Positions 31,986 through 45,100 of a DNA stretch of 64,000 nucleotides are shown in pieces; within the stretch, counting starts at the first letter, position 1, and every line of letters begins with the position of its first letter. The position numbers and the translations under genes were made by a program. The notes under the pieces were generated by a model. That model saw only the letters and a list, made by a program, of their open reading frames with translations. It was not told the origin of the DNA and ran no database searches. The DNA lies in NCBI GenBank assembly GCA_964035015.1, contig OZ036003.1, positions 4,268,407-4,332,406 on the forward strand, read 5' to 3'. This stretch comes from Corallium rubrum. Lineage: Eukaryota > Cnidaria > Anthozoa > Scleralcyonacea > Coralliidae.

Positions 31986-33125
31986 TCTTATTTCAAAAGT
32001 TAAAAAAAATGCAAAACATCGGTCAAAAAGTAAAGGGGTTAGCCTTTACTTTTTGACTGATTTTGGCCATTTTTTCAACATTTAAAACACGGTAAAATAC
32101 CCCGATTATTTAGCCCAAATAAAGCCCTTTTTTTGCATATGGAGCAAAACAAGTAAACTTCATTTCTGTCAAATATTCATATCTTAGCCCTATTTCAAAG
32201 TTGAAAAAAATTGATAATGCATTTTTTTAGCTTCTGGAGCGATGGCAAGGCTTTACTTTTGCTAAATATTAATATTTTTCCGCCTTATTTCAAATGTTTA
32301 AAAAATGGCCATAATCGGTCAAAAAGTAAAGGGGTTAACCTTTTCGTTTTGACCGATTTTGGCCATTTTCCCAACACAAATAATAACTTTTCTTTGCTTC
32401 TGGAGCAATGGGAAGGCTTTATATGTGCTAAATATTTATATTTTTGCCTTACTTCAAAAGTTGAAAAAGGCCAAAATCGGTCAAAAAGTAAAGGAGTTAG
32501 CCTTTACTTTACTATTGAATATATTCCCCTAAAACAACAAAGGAAACCGAGGCATGTGGAAAATAAGTAATTAAATAAAGTATTTACTGTATTAGTGTAT
32601 TACATAAAACGAATGCATGATTATCCTTGTCACGCAACAATGACTTAGTTGCAAGTTGAAAAAATTTGTTGTAAAAAGTAGTCTCCAGTTCTACTTGCTG
32701 CAACATCATATTTCATCTTGCAATAAAATCATTGTTTGAGGTGGGTGGTAATACGTGCAACAACGCTATTCAACATTTCAACTTGCAACGCAACAATGTT
32801 GCAGCAATTTGTTTCCCGTATTACTTCATCTTGAAAAAGGGGCCAAAATCGTCTCCAACTCTTGAAATAAGGCTAAAATATGAGTATTTTCATGGCACAA
32901 ATAAAGCCTTCTTGTTGTTAGATTATCATTTTCGGACCATATTTCTAAAGTTGGAGAAAAATGTAAAGGGGTTAACCTTTACTTTACAACCGATTTCGGT
33001 CATTTTTTTCAACTTATGAAATAAGGTCAGGAAATGATAAAAATTTTTTTTTTATAAAATAGAGTCCTTCTGTAGCAACGAGAAGGTTTTATTTGGGTTA
33101 AATATTCATATTTTAACCTTATTTC
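31985..33125. repeat. Hairpin-rich satellite, block 2
   Basis: Same unit as 27480-29600 (GGTCAAAAAGTAAAGGGGTT-AGCC palindromes), including near-identical copies of the 28215-28500 segment at 32211-32500. The right part is more diverged. The two blocks probably formed one array before the 2.4-kb insertion of the LINE, MITE and Penelope-like DNA. Confidence 0.8.
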
Positions 33126-33300
33126 ACATTCAAACATCTAGAGTTGTTCTCAACTATCATCTCGAACACTTGCGCTTTTTTCGTGTTTTCCAACTTCCCG
33201 CGTGCATTCATAACTCGATGGAGCACACCAAACCATGAACCATTTCGCACAACAAAAAAAAGAAGCATGCTTACCTCTCCATCCATTTCCACTTTTTAGT
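33126..33300. repeat. Copy of the CATAACTCGATGGAGCAC hairpin repeat near the NOP58 stop
   Basis: 33170-33245 matches the hairpin element at 55316-55456 (CAACTTCCCGCGTGCATTCA, TAACTCGATGGAGCACACC, AAACCATGAACCATTTC). It lies within about 140 bases downstream of the NOP58 stop and so in or near the 3' UTR. No clear AATAAA was picked out. Confidence 0.6.
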
Positions 33301-33309
33301 TTTCCGTTT

Positions 33310-36144
33310 CTATTCACTTTCTTCTTTAATTTTCTTTTTCTTTTTCTTTTTTTCTGAACTTTTAGAAGTTTCCTGGCAAATAATAACAGAGTAAAATTAC
33401 GCCACATTGTAAGATGTGACGCTACGTCGTAAGACATCACGCCACATTGTAAGATGTTACGCTACGTTGTAAGACGTCACGCTACGTTGTAAGGCGTTAC
33501 GCTACGTTTTAAGACGTTTAGTTACGTTATAAGCTGTTACGCTACGTTGTAGAAGTTACGCTACGTTGTAAGCCGTTACGCCACATTGTAAGATGTTACG
33601 TAGACTTGCTCCAAGTCTGCCTCTTGTTGTTTCGAGACGGGTTTGTTTCGAGATGGGTTATGTTTTGATTTAAAGGTGTACGTGTAAAAACGCTCGCCCG
33701 CTTTTCCTCCCGTGGCCGACCGCCTTTTATCTCGAAACAAACCCGTCTCGAAACAACAAGAGGCAGACTTGGAGCAAGTCTAGATGTTACGCTACGTTGT
33801 AAGACATTACGCCATATTGTAAGATGTTACGCTACGTTGTAAGACGTTACGCTACGTTGTAAGACGTTACGCTACGTTGTAAGACGTTACGCTTCGTCAT
33901 AAGATGTTACACTACGTTCTACGATATTACGCTACGTTGTACGACGTTACGCTACCTTGTAAAAAGTATACGCTATGTTATAAGTCGCTACGTCGTAAGA
34001 CATTCCAGTTTAGAAATGCGGCTTCTATGACTACGTTTACACTAGAGCAAAAGTTTCCGGATTCGTAAAAGTTTCCAGATTCACTTCATATCGAGTATAT
34101 ATTCGGATTCGTTAGGCGTTTACACTACAACAGTATTCGGATTCGGCCGTCTACTACACCTAGCCTGCGTAGCCGGCGCTGGGGATTGGGACGGACAGTG
34201 AAAGGAGCGCCAGTGTTCGCCGGCGAACGCTCGCAATCTATTGGTTGACACGCTAATGACCTACCAATCAAAGAGAGTTTGAATTTCCGCTGCAGACGTT
34301 GGCGAAAAAGAGCGTTGTGAAAATGTGCCCTGCATAGTAGAAGGAAACGAGTTCAAAATAAACTTTCAAAATAAACTGAGATTGAGAAGAGAGTGGCCAT
34401 AAGGCAGCTGTATGTGCATCCGAAGGAAAATGTTTATTCGCTGGTTAATTCCCCAACAGTTAATTATGGTGAGGTTTTCACGCAAGACGTGGCGGCAAGT
34501 AACTGAATTGTCTGACCATGGCTTGAGCAAAACATCATTTAGATCGAATTTCTTACAGTCGCATTCGAAATTTCGAATCAGTGGGATCTACTCAGGCGTA
34601 CTTCTCCGGCTGCATAGCCCATCAGCGCCAGTTGTCAATGGAAAATAAAATTCGCTATTAAATTTAACTATTATTGACCGCCATAGTCATATGTGTCACA
34701 TATGTGTCACATACACATGTTTTATAACTACGAAAATAGTCTGTTTGAGCTTTCTGTAACCCACTCAACATAAATTGTTTAAGTATTTAAAATATTTTGC
34801 AGCCAACATATAGCAACAGCAGAATAATGTGTTGTCAGACGCTGACACAGTAAACATATACCACACAAACTCCTGAATCAAAATTGCACTTTGATACACA
34901 TGCTCATTCATAACTGTACCATTTTAGTTAATTCTAGATACGTGTTTTTTAAACGGAGTAAATATTCTATCAACTTTCAAATTAACTAAGCTATTTAGCT
35001 AAGCCTAAGGTTTTTGAAATTGACAACTTCCAAAAATACACTGTTTTAATTAGGGGGCGGCACGAAAAATAACAATAGGCACCTGCAGCGCCGGCTACGC
35101 AGGCAACACGACACCCGGAATTTCTTGTGTTTATCATGTTGGTTCCACCGCAAACTCATATGACTGCAGGCGGAAATGTATCCGGATTCATTGGAATAAC
35201 CGTTCACACTACGTACTACTTCGGATCCAAAAGTATTCGGATACGAAGTTTCAACTTTTTTTCCGGATTCGAAATCTCCGGATATGTGATCAAACCGGAA
35301 ATTTTTTATCCCGGATTTATTCTCTTGTGTGTAAAGGGCTGAAGAATCCGGTAACAAAACGTTTCGAATCCGGAAACTTTTGCTTTAGTGTAAACGGGGT
35401 CTATAATTTAATACGGTAAACATAAATACGGTATGTACGGAGCTTTATGTTTCATTTGTTAAAGTGCTTATATCACTTGTGGGGGTTTGACGTATTTAAA
35501 TAGAGCAGAAAAAATCAGTTAATAAGTTATTTTGCCGTTTCTGATTCAGTCAAATAGTTCCTGACATATTGGCTTCGGAACAAGCCAATTCTCAAAAATT
35601 TCCGTCGTTCATTTTAACACCTTGGAGGCCTGGGACTCAGCAACCTAAGTCGACTGTTTTCGTAGTTGGAACTCTCGTGCGTACTGGAAAACGGGTGTGA
35701 GCTCGACATTTCGATTTTTCAGTCAAATATAATTAATATATTTGTTCTTGTGGATCAATTAGCCGAAACGTAGTTGTTTTGGATTGACTCGTTCCTGAGT
35801 CCCAGGCCTCCAAAGTGTTAAAATGAACCACGGAAATTTTTGGCGAAAAGTCGAAATTGGCATGTTTAAAGGCTTATATCTCAGAAACTATTAAAGTAAA
35901 TCAAAAACGGCAAAATAACTTATTAACTGACTTTTTTGCTCTATCCAAATACGTTAAAACCCCACAAGTGATATAAGCACTTGTAAAATAAACTCGACTG
36001 TGCTTTATCAAACATTTGAGATTATTAGAACAGAATAAAATTTTTGAGGTGCTTGATTTGATTGTACCTCTTCTCCAGCTTCTTCTTTTTCTTTCTTTAG
36101 TTTCTTTTTCTTTTCTTTCTTTCTTTTCTTTTCCTCAGTAGCTT
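33310..36144 (-). CDS. NOP58: NOP58 last two exons (lysine-rich tail)
   Basis: Exon 36144-36068 enters with two bases that complete a Glu codon from the previous exon. It reads [20 protein letters not shown] and ends GAAGAG before GTACAA. Exon 33372-33310 is in phase 0 ([20 protein letters not shown]) and ends with TAG 33312-33310. The KKE/D-type tail is normal for NOP58. The intron between holds a minisatellite and a 1.4-kb MITE. Confidence 0.88.
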
Positions 36145-39100
36145 CTAAAAAAACATGTTAATATAATTCTAAGTATAATTATTAAAATTGGTGTTCGGGC
36201 GCGGGCGGTAGGCGGGCAACGGGAAATACCGCCTGCCCCCAAACCATGTGTTTTTTAATTCCGCCCACCGAAGTTTGTTTAAGAGAACGAATCAGAACGT
36301 GAGCTAATAATAGTGATTTTGACAACTTTGTTTCAATGGCTTTCTCTGCTGTGCAGTAAATAAATTGAGGCGGTGATCGCACTACGTCCGTAAAGTTTCA
36401 TTGGAGAGTTCAGCTGCTGTGCAGTTAAGCGATTCAAGGGTAGGGTGAGGCGGTTAATCGATAAACCGGAAAAAACCGATGTTTTTCGAAAACCGATTCG
36501 ACCGATGTTGCTCCAGGCAAAAAACCGAAAAACCGAAAAAACCGAAAAAACCCGTTTGAATCTCAGTAACATTGAAACAAAATGGCAGTAATAATTACAG
36601 GGAAGCGAAGCATCAAAGCTAAGCCGGATCACACGCTTGATTGGTTCAGCAAATCAGCGCCCTGATTGGTTCAACAGAAAGCGGACCTCTGCGAAGACAG
36701 GTAGCGTATGACTCATCGCAAAAATATTCAGAGTTAACAAATTAACATATAAACACGTGCAATAGCATTCAAACATTAAACTTCAGTTGGTCGTTTGCTT
36801 ACACTATCCCGAAGTCTTTCTGTTTTTGTTAAAATGAGTAAGAGTGCAGTTTGGAATTTCTTTAAGAAGCCAGAAAGAGGAGAGGATTTTGCCGTGTGCA
36901 AAATCTGTACGCAGTCCGTTAAAAACAAGGGAGGAAAGACAACCAATTTGCTGCAACATCTTCGAAGAACCCATCCTTCCCAATATGCGACGATGACTCC
37001 ATCAGGACGAAAGTCAGCACCGAGTCGAGCGACAAGCGATAGCAGCCCAGTTTCATCAGATACGCAAGTTACCCAACCTACAGTAAAGAGCCTCTTTGCC
37101 AGCAGCACGCCATTAACACCTGGTAACAAGCGCCACGAAAGTATAACAGATGCCATCACATACTTTCTCTGTAAAGACAACGTCCCGTTTAACGCAGTGA
37201 GCCGACCAGGATTTCAAAAACTATTGAACGTATTAGAGCCACGCTACAAGATTCCAAACAAGACAACGTTTTCGAAAAACAAACTTGCAAAGCTGTATGA
37301 TGTCACCAGAGAAGCAGTTATGCTAGACTTAAACAGCATAAACTACTTCGCATCTACAACTGACATGTGGTCTTCTCACGGCTTGACACCGTACATGGGA
37401 TTCACGTTGCATTGGGTAGACGCTGAGTGGAAGTTACAAAGCCGAAACCTTGGGACAAAGTTTGTTCCTGATGACCACACTGCCGAACAGTTGACCGAGA
37501 CGATGAACGACATGCGTGGGCATTGGAAACTGAGCGCTTCGAAGCAAATTGCCATAACCACAGACAATGGTTCAAACGGGTCCTACTAAACACCGTCCGG
37601 GACCGTCCGTGAACCGTCCGGGACTGGTCCGTGCCATTAATTTAATCCTCTATGATCAAGAGAATCTTTAATGTACTTATAACTTACCTTGATTACATTC
37701 GTCAATTGGTTTTTCAATTAAAAAAAAACTCGAGAAATGAAATGTTAAAAAAATATACAACTCCCGTTTCTTTTGTAACATATTTATTGTCCTTAATTGA
37801 TTAGACTGATTAATGCCCTGACGTTTTTGAGTTCTAGCACATTTCACTCTCTTTCGCTGACCAGGTTTTCTTGCTGTTTTTTGAGTTTTTGGTATGGTTA
37901 GCCTTCCATCTGCTGACTTGACAAAAGAGATTTTGGCGAACGGCCATTTTGCCGAAAGACATTTCACCGAACGGCCATTTTGCCGAATGGACAACTTTTT
38001 GCCGAAAAGTACATTTTGCCGAAGGGACAATTTGCCGAAAGACATTTTGCCGAATGTTATCTCGCCAAAATAAACTCATCCAAATTTTTAAATTTTCTTT
38101 GAGACGACGACTCATTTGTCAGGTCTGAAAAGAAATCCACTCTTTCGGCAGCATTGCGGCATCGCGATTAATTGTGAATCGGAGAATAGTGAATAGATCG
38201 TACATTGAGAATAGTGAATAGAACATTTAATATTGTTGAAGAGTATTTAAAAAGCTGATTTAACGTCGCTTAATACATAAAACTAACTAATATTTATCAC
38301 GGACGGTCATAATGACATCCCGGACGGTCACGGGCGGTCACGGGCGGTCCCGGACGGTGTTTAGTAGGACCGGTTCAAACATAAAGAAAGCCTGCAAAGA
38401 CAACAAATGGACAAACTTGCCATGTTTTGGACACAATCTCCACCTCGCAATCACCAATACCATGAAGAACAACCCAAGAGTACAGCGTGCATTGGGTGTA
38501 TCCAAGAAAATCGTGGCAGCTTTTGGCACAAGCTGGAAGAGACGGAGAGATCTTGCCGCAGCTCAAGTTCAAGAGGAACCTGGACAAAAGTTCAAGAATT
38601 TGTCATCGGTGGGTATTGAGTAATTGAGTATTTTTAATATCATTATATTAATAGGTTCGTGAGCAATGTGTTATGTATTATTGAGACTATATAAACTTAA
38701 GTCAATCAAAAGTTTCAAAACTTAGTTACTGTTTTTTACTAAACAATTTTTGTTGTGTCGCATGAACAATGATTTTAGATGTGCCCAACACGTTGGGGTT
38801 CCACACAACACATGATCAGCAGGGTGCTGCGCAATAAGAAGGCCATTCGACGAGTTCTTGGCAACGACAAGGATACTTCCCATTTGGTCCCGAAGTGGCA
38901 AGATTTGGAAGTCTTGGAGTGTGTGGATAAAGCACTTGGTCCGCTGAAGGCGTTCACAGATATTATGTCTGCGAGCAACTATGTGGCAATAAGTGCGTTA
39001 AAGCCAATTCTCCATCGCCTGTCAACAACTGAATTGGCCCCTCAAGATGACGATTTGCCATTGGCCGCCGAAATCAAGGAGGAGGTCATGACGCGACTAC

Positions 39101-42100
39101 AAGCGCGTTATGTTGCCGATCGATTGAAAGGTTTGATGAATGTCGCATCATTCTTGGATGCTAGATACAAGACTGATTTTTTAGAAACAGAAAGCGAAGA
39201 ATTGAACAATGTCAAAGAGGAGCTCTTGAAGAATGTTGTTCTTCTAGAGTGCAGCATTGAAGAAGAAGAAGAAGATGTCTTGCCATCGCCCGCTGCAAAG
39301 AAGGCAAAACTCAGCCTTGGGGCATTGACCAGCCTGAAAAAGAAAGAAACGGCGTCACCAGCAGCCTCTCCACATAGCCGTCTCTCCAAGGAGATTGACA
39401 CTTACCTCAGTTATCCAGTCATTGACGGAGACGACGAACCTTTAGAATGGTGGAAGGTTAACGCAAAAGAACTTCCGTTACTGTCACAATTGGCAAGAAT
39501 ATACCTCGCCATTCAAGCCACCAGTTCGCCATCAGAGAGGCTTTTTAGCAAAGCGGGGCAAGTTGCTACACCAGCGCGAGCGCAACTAAAGCCCGAGAAA
39601 GTTGACAAACTTGTCTTCCTAGCGGAGAATTTGTAAGGATAGACTATCGCATTCGCTTGTATATAGATAGAAAGAAAGCCAGTTTTACTGTTACTTAGTC
39701 ATTTCCTTGTGTGTAGAACGTATATAGCTACAATGTTTGAAAATTTAATTCTTGTAAATATTACGATACATTGTACTAACTGTTTTAAAAACTAAAGTCT
39801 TGAACGTGTAGCGTGAAGTTTAATCAAGTAAATCTACAGATATAAATATCGATTTTTTCGGTTTTTTCGGTTTTTTCCAGGCGGTTTTCGGTTTTTACCC
39901 TGAACCGCCTCACCCTATTCAAGGGAAGAGATTAGATCGTTTATAATACTCTTCAAGGGAGAGACCACGAGTACAGAACAGTCATCATTAATAATGCCAG
40001 ACATTGTCATCATCTCATGCTTCACCAAAGTCTACACGGTAAATATCATACTTTTACAAAATCCAGTTGGCAAAATTGCAATCACATCTCTACCAAGAAG
40101 TAGATATTCAACTGAAATTCGTTGTTCACTCTTCAAAACGACGTGACGACCGTAGCGCTTGATTGCCCACTCACGTCTTCCAAATTCGAAGCCGTCAATC
40201 AAAATCAATATTCTGACCAATCAGAATTCTTCGTCACCCAGCGGACGGACAATTCAAAAACACATGGTTTTGGGGCAGGCGGCACGGCACGATCGAGAAT
40301 CGCATAGAATATCGGCCACGCTCATGGGGCAGTTCGCAGTTCACGTGCGTGCTGGCTCAAGTGAGTTGTCGCCGACTCGGCCGCACACGCACGCACGCAA
40401 AACAATAACAAGTGAACTGTCCATACAGTATATAGCCAAAAACAGAATCAAGACAAATAAAAAATCAATCAAAGTTATCTGATAGTTGAGATATTTATTC
40501 ACCCTCCAAAGTTGATTGGGTTTGTTTTATGTCACCTCGTCACTTCGTCAGTCGTCAAGTACACTTTCCACGACTGATTCGAACTTTAAAATCCGTTTTA
40601 AAGGTCAATTGGGTACACACATCTGCCAACAAAACAACCCGGCTTCCTTTGGGGGTAGTAAACGGCCAACAAACAACATATTTTAGTCCTTTTACATGGA
40701 CGTTTACCATACTATATCGCATCTTGTTGTTCGTCTAATTTTTCCGCCATATTTGATTTCAAGTCAGCAAATCCTTGATATCCTACAATATCCCTGGTAT
40801 CCTCTTCAACGGATCCATTGTTTACCTCTATCTTCCTAATTTTATCGTATGAACCCACATGTACCACAGCGCTCCTTCGCTCCTCATTCATCTCACGCCA
40901 GTCTCGCGTGTATTGATGACGTTTACACGCAAGATATTCGTTCTACGCATGCGTAACTAAACGAGGTCAGCCTGGATTTCGCGAGACACGACAACCGCGA
41001 TTTCTGATCGTGTATTTCCCGTTACCCGCCTACTGCCCGAGCCCGAACCCCCTAATACCGCCAGCTACGCAGGCTAAAGAAAGTACATTTATTATAATCC
41101 CCGAGCCGGGCGTAGGGCCGAAGGCCCGAGCCCGGTGAGGGTGCTAATCTCGACATGCGTGGAGTCCACTTTACACGCGTGTAGAAAAAGCGAGGGAGAC
41201 GAAATCTGTAAATAGTTTATATATTTATATATATATATATGTTTGGTACGGTGTCACGCGGTAAGAATAGTTGGACACTGGTGACTAGCTATGAAGAAAA
41301 CTAAATCTCCATATTTTGCGAAACAAAATGGTTTCGTTTAACGAAACGGAATGAAGCCGGAGCTACTTAGCTTAAAAGGGAACAGCGAAGAAAAGAAGAA
41401 GACAAACAGCCGGTTTAATATATGTTGAAGAGAAACCAGAGAACCTGAAGAAACCAAACACCAACATCAGTGGTCTCAAAATCAAGTTAACGGTAGGGTA
41501 TTTGTATTTATTTATTTTGCTGATTGGAATCAGAATATTTATATATTCTGTAAACGCCAAGATCAGGTTAAAGTTTCAGTATACCTTGGGCTTGTCCTTT
41601 ATATGTTGTTTTCAAGTTTTCGCTTACCTAAACAATATACAGGTTCACGTTTTCGTGCTCGTCCAAACCATATGTCAGCTTATTAACTATAGCTAACTTA
41701 AAACACTACCTTAAGCTTAAGTGGACGTGAGGTTTTTCATTGACTTTGCATGCACTATTATTAAAAATAGTCATGGGCTTTGCCGATTTTCTTGGCGGTA
41801 TTTCCAAATTTTCGACTGAAACGTTGTCTGTTCAATACTTCTTTCTGGAATCCGATTCTACTGACTCTGTTAAAAATGTTATTTTTGAGCTATTAACGTT
41901 TAATTCTGCCTTTGCAAAAGTATAAAACATGTATGGATATGGAAGCCATTTAAAGGCTTGCTAAAAATATTAAACCCTTTTGAAACCTCCTAAAAACAAT
42001 ATATTTTTTACAACAAGAATTTAATGAAATCTAAGTTTTGCTTTGATATCCTATCTATAAATTTTATAATTATCCTGAGGTTTATATCTGTTTGTTTTTA

Positions 42101-45100
42101 TATTGGCTGTATATCAAGGGTGCTTATTTCAATCAGTGGGTGGGTGGGTGTTTGGGGGGTGTTTAAAAAAGTGGGCGAGGGGTTGTTGCGTTGATGTATT
42201 TCTAGTATGCAAATTTAAGACCAATTTTTGGCTAGGATTGTATGTTGTCACTGTCAGGTTTTATTCTCGTTTCCGCTAAAAGGAACGAGTGGGGGCGAGG
42301 CAGGCAGGCGGGCGAGAAGACGAGAAAAATAAAGCCTGATACAATGCTTTACCTGGCCGCTTTCCGCAACCAAATGAATTTTCTGAATCTCCCAATCGAC
42401 GCAGCTTTAATCGCACAATCCATCCGTTCCAAGTTTGAAATTTGCTGTTTCCTTAGATATTCAAGCCGACTCACGACTGCAATCCAGAATTATTTCAAGT
42501 AATTCTTCTTTCATGAGCTTGCTTATACGTCTCTTCGTAGACGATTGGGAGAAGTTGGTATGTTAAATTCTTGCCACAACCAGTACGGAGTAGAGCTAGC
42601 ACATCCTCATTAAACAGGACTAAAGGAAAGGCTCTTTTCCACTCATCGCAGAAACTAGTTCGCAGCTTGCTGCGAGTACTTGTATCTCATTAGAAAGAAC
42701 TCACAACGAGAAAACAAGCACTGCGAGTTGTTTTTAATTAGATGCAAACACTCGCAGCGAGCTGGTTTTTGCGATGACTGGAAAAGAGCCTTTAGGGGAT
42801 GTTAACATGAGGCCGGCCTGAATTTTGCGTTTCAATTTTTGTTTACATGAGGCCGGCCTTGAAACTATATTGGTTTGGTTTCGTCTTCAAGATTTGTGTC
42901 AATTGCCTTACAGCTCGTGTTCGCCGAAGAATCATTATTTTACCCCTTTGAGGCCTGGACCTCTCCCTGTGCTGAATAAAATCGTCTGGTGTTAGCCCGA
43001 ATAAAATACTAAAGACTCGTCTTCAGGCTTCAAAGTGTTAAAGAGATAGGTTTAACATTTTGAGGCCTGGACCTCTCCCTGTGCCAAATAAAATCGTCTG
43101 GCGTTAGCCAGATAAAATACTAAAGACTCGTCTTCAGGCTTCAAATTGTTAAAAAGATACGTTTTAACACTTTGAGGCCGGGACCTCACCCTGTGCTGAA
43201 TAAAATCGTCTGGCGTTATCCAGACTAAAATACTAAAGACTCGTCTTCAGGCTTCAAAGGGTTATGTAGATGTGACACCATATCTCATTTAAAACAACGT
43301 ATACGAGTTTGAGAGGTGGAAGTGCTTCAGTTCGGTCTAACAGGCGATCTGAGATTAGGCAACTGAATTTCAGGCCGCTCTCATGAAAACGAAATTATGT
43401 AAAAATCATAATTCATAATTAAATTTTTGTCTTATGGACCAATCAGACGAAAAAGCCAAAATGTTTTTTTCTTTGCATGCGGCCAGGTAAAGAATTTTAT
43501 CAGGCCCTACTCTTTCTCTTCCTCCGCAGTTTCACTCTGTTTCACTCAGCCTGCAAGTTTCCCGTCTCACGGGAAGGTAAAGCGGGCCTGATTCTGTCAG
43601 GTTAGGTTGTCACACACGATCGGAAATGGCGGCTGTCGAGGCTCGCGAAATACGGGCTGACCCGTATTAGCTACGCATGCGTAGAACGAATATCTTGCGT
43701 GTAAACGTCATCAATACACGGCCGACAACTCACTTGAGCCAGCACGCACGTGGACTGCGAACTGCCCTATGAAAGTGGCCGATTTTCTATGCGATTTCCG
43801 ATCGTGTCAAACAGTAAATTCTTTTTACTATCTATGATAGCACTCTTATCAGTACACCTTAAAATTATGCTGAAAGTAATTGTGAGCTACTTTGACAAAC
43901 CTTCAGTATCTTGTGTAGTGCCTGGCTTTGCGTCGTGATCATCACCGTTACTCAACTCTTCATGTTTTCTCTTCGCTGATTTTTTCGTGATTGTTGAATC
44001 AGTAGCAGGGTTGTAACCTTTCACTTCACTAACAAAACAAAATAAAATAAAATAATGATTGTTGCAAAGACAGCATCGTTATTTATCCCCCCACATTTAT
44101 GCACTATTCATTTGAATGGCTACCAGCGACCAGATGCTCAGATAGCTAAAGCTCGATTTCCAGTCGTATCTCGGGCTCCGGTACTTACCTCCCCCGAATA
44201 AGGGCTAATTTATATCCGCATGAAAGAATTCTAATTCGACGGCCATTTATGAATAAGGTCTATGGCCAATATATTTTCGTCTTTTAGCCTACAGAACCAG
44301 GGAAGTCACTTATATTTCAGTCAGCTTCTATGGTTTTTGATATCGTAAAATTAATTTATGCAAAACGTCACAGACATGCTCTGTGGCTCACGCGTCCAGC
44401 CGTCTGCCGTCTCTTTCGGAGGAGGTATGTATACCGGGGCCTGGGAGACGGTTGGAAATCGAGCCTACCAGATAGCCAATCAAATGAAAGGTCAAAACAA
44501 TTTTGTAAGGAACTTCTGAAATACGTGTACTGTACTGTACTGTACTGTACTGTACTGTACTGTACTGTACTGTACTGTACTGTACTGTACTGTACTGTAC
44601 TGTACTGTACTGTACTGTACTGTACTGTACTGTACTGTACTGTACTGTACTGTACTGTACTTACCCTTTCATTTCATATTTCTCCGCTTTTGCGGCAGAT
44701 TTCCCTGAACCACTTAATTTCTTCAACTGAAAGGCAAATAATATAATTTATAACAGACGTTTGGTGGACGTTACTCAGAAAATATCTCTGAGCCCCAGAC
44801 AGGGTTCGAACCTGTAACCTTCTAATGACCGGTTAAACGCTCTAACCATTGAACCACAGAGGCTCAGATGGGAAGCTTAAGTGGTAGCGTTTGCATATGT
44901 GCTGTAATTTAAGTGCCAATGCAGCGAAAATTAAGTTTGTCTAGTTTGAAAGAACATTGAAAATGACAAAGTAACATCTTTTGTAGAATTTCGTTTCCTT
45001 ACTTCATTCTTGAGATATTCAGGTTTGTTTGATATGTAAATGACCTACTTATGACATCACACTGCATAATGACTTTTTTAAAGAGCATCAATTTTAGATG

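Larger units (their letters stand above)
36441..39917 (+). mobile_element. hAT DNA transposon, 3477 bp, 8-bp target duplication
   Basis: Ends TAGGGTGAGGCGG at the left and CCGCCTCACCCTA at the right, subterminal AAAAACCG repeats, and the perfect 8-bp direct repeat TTCAAGGG at 36433-36440 and 39918-39925. It encodes one BED-finger hAT transposase, interrupted by a 794-bp MITE. A related non-autonomous copy is at 51072-51728. Confidence 0.95.
36187..41052. mobile_element. Element with GCGGGCGGTAGGCGGG ends, carrying a helicase fragment, hit by a hAT and a MITE
   Basis: Left end GGCGGTAGGCGGGCAACGGG at ~36206 pairs with CCCGTTACCCGCCTACTGCC at ~41026. The arms continue as CCGCCTGCCCCCAAACCATG (36229) and its complement at 40254-40275. 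The right arm is interrupted by a MITE (40281-41018), and the interior by a hAT element (36441-39917). Without these the element would be ~0.64 kb. It lies in the large NOP58 intron. Confidence 0.7.

Noticed and set aside
42242-42502. 86-codon plus-strand frame considered as a host exon
   Set aside because: No recognised motif, opposite strand to NOP58, and the NOP58 exons on either side already join in phase.
44330-44746. 138-codon plus-strand frame with YCTVL repeats
   Set aside because: Driven by the TGTAC microsatellite and antisense to a confirmed NOP58 exon.
44790-44865. Functional tRNA gene
   Set aside because: Box A, box B and acceptor stem look right, but the anticodon arm does not fold cleanly and diverged copies exist, which fits a SINE.
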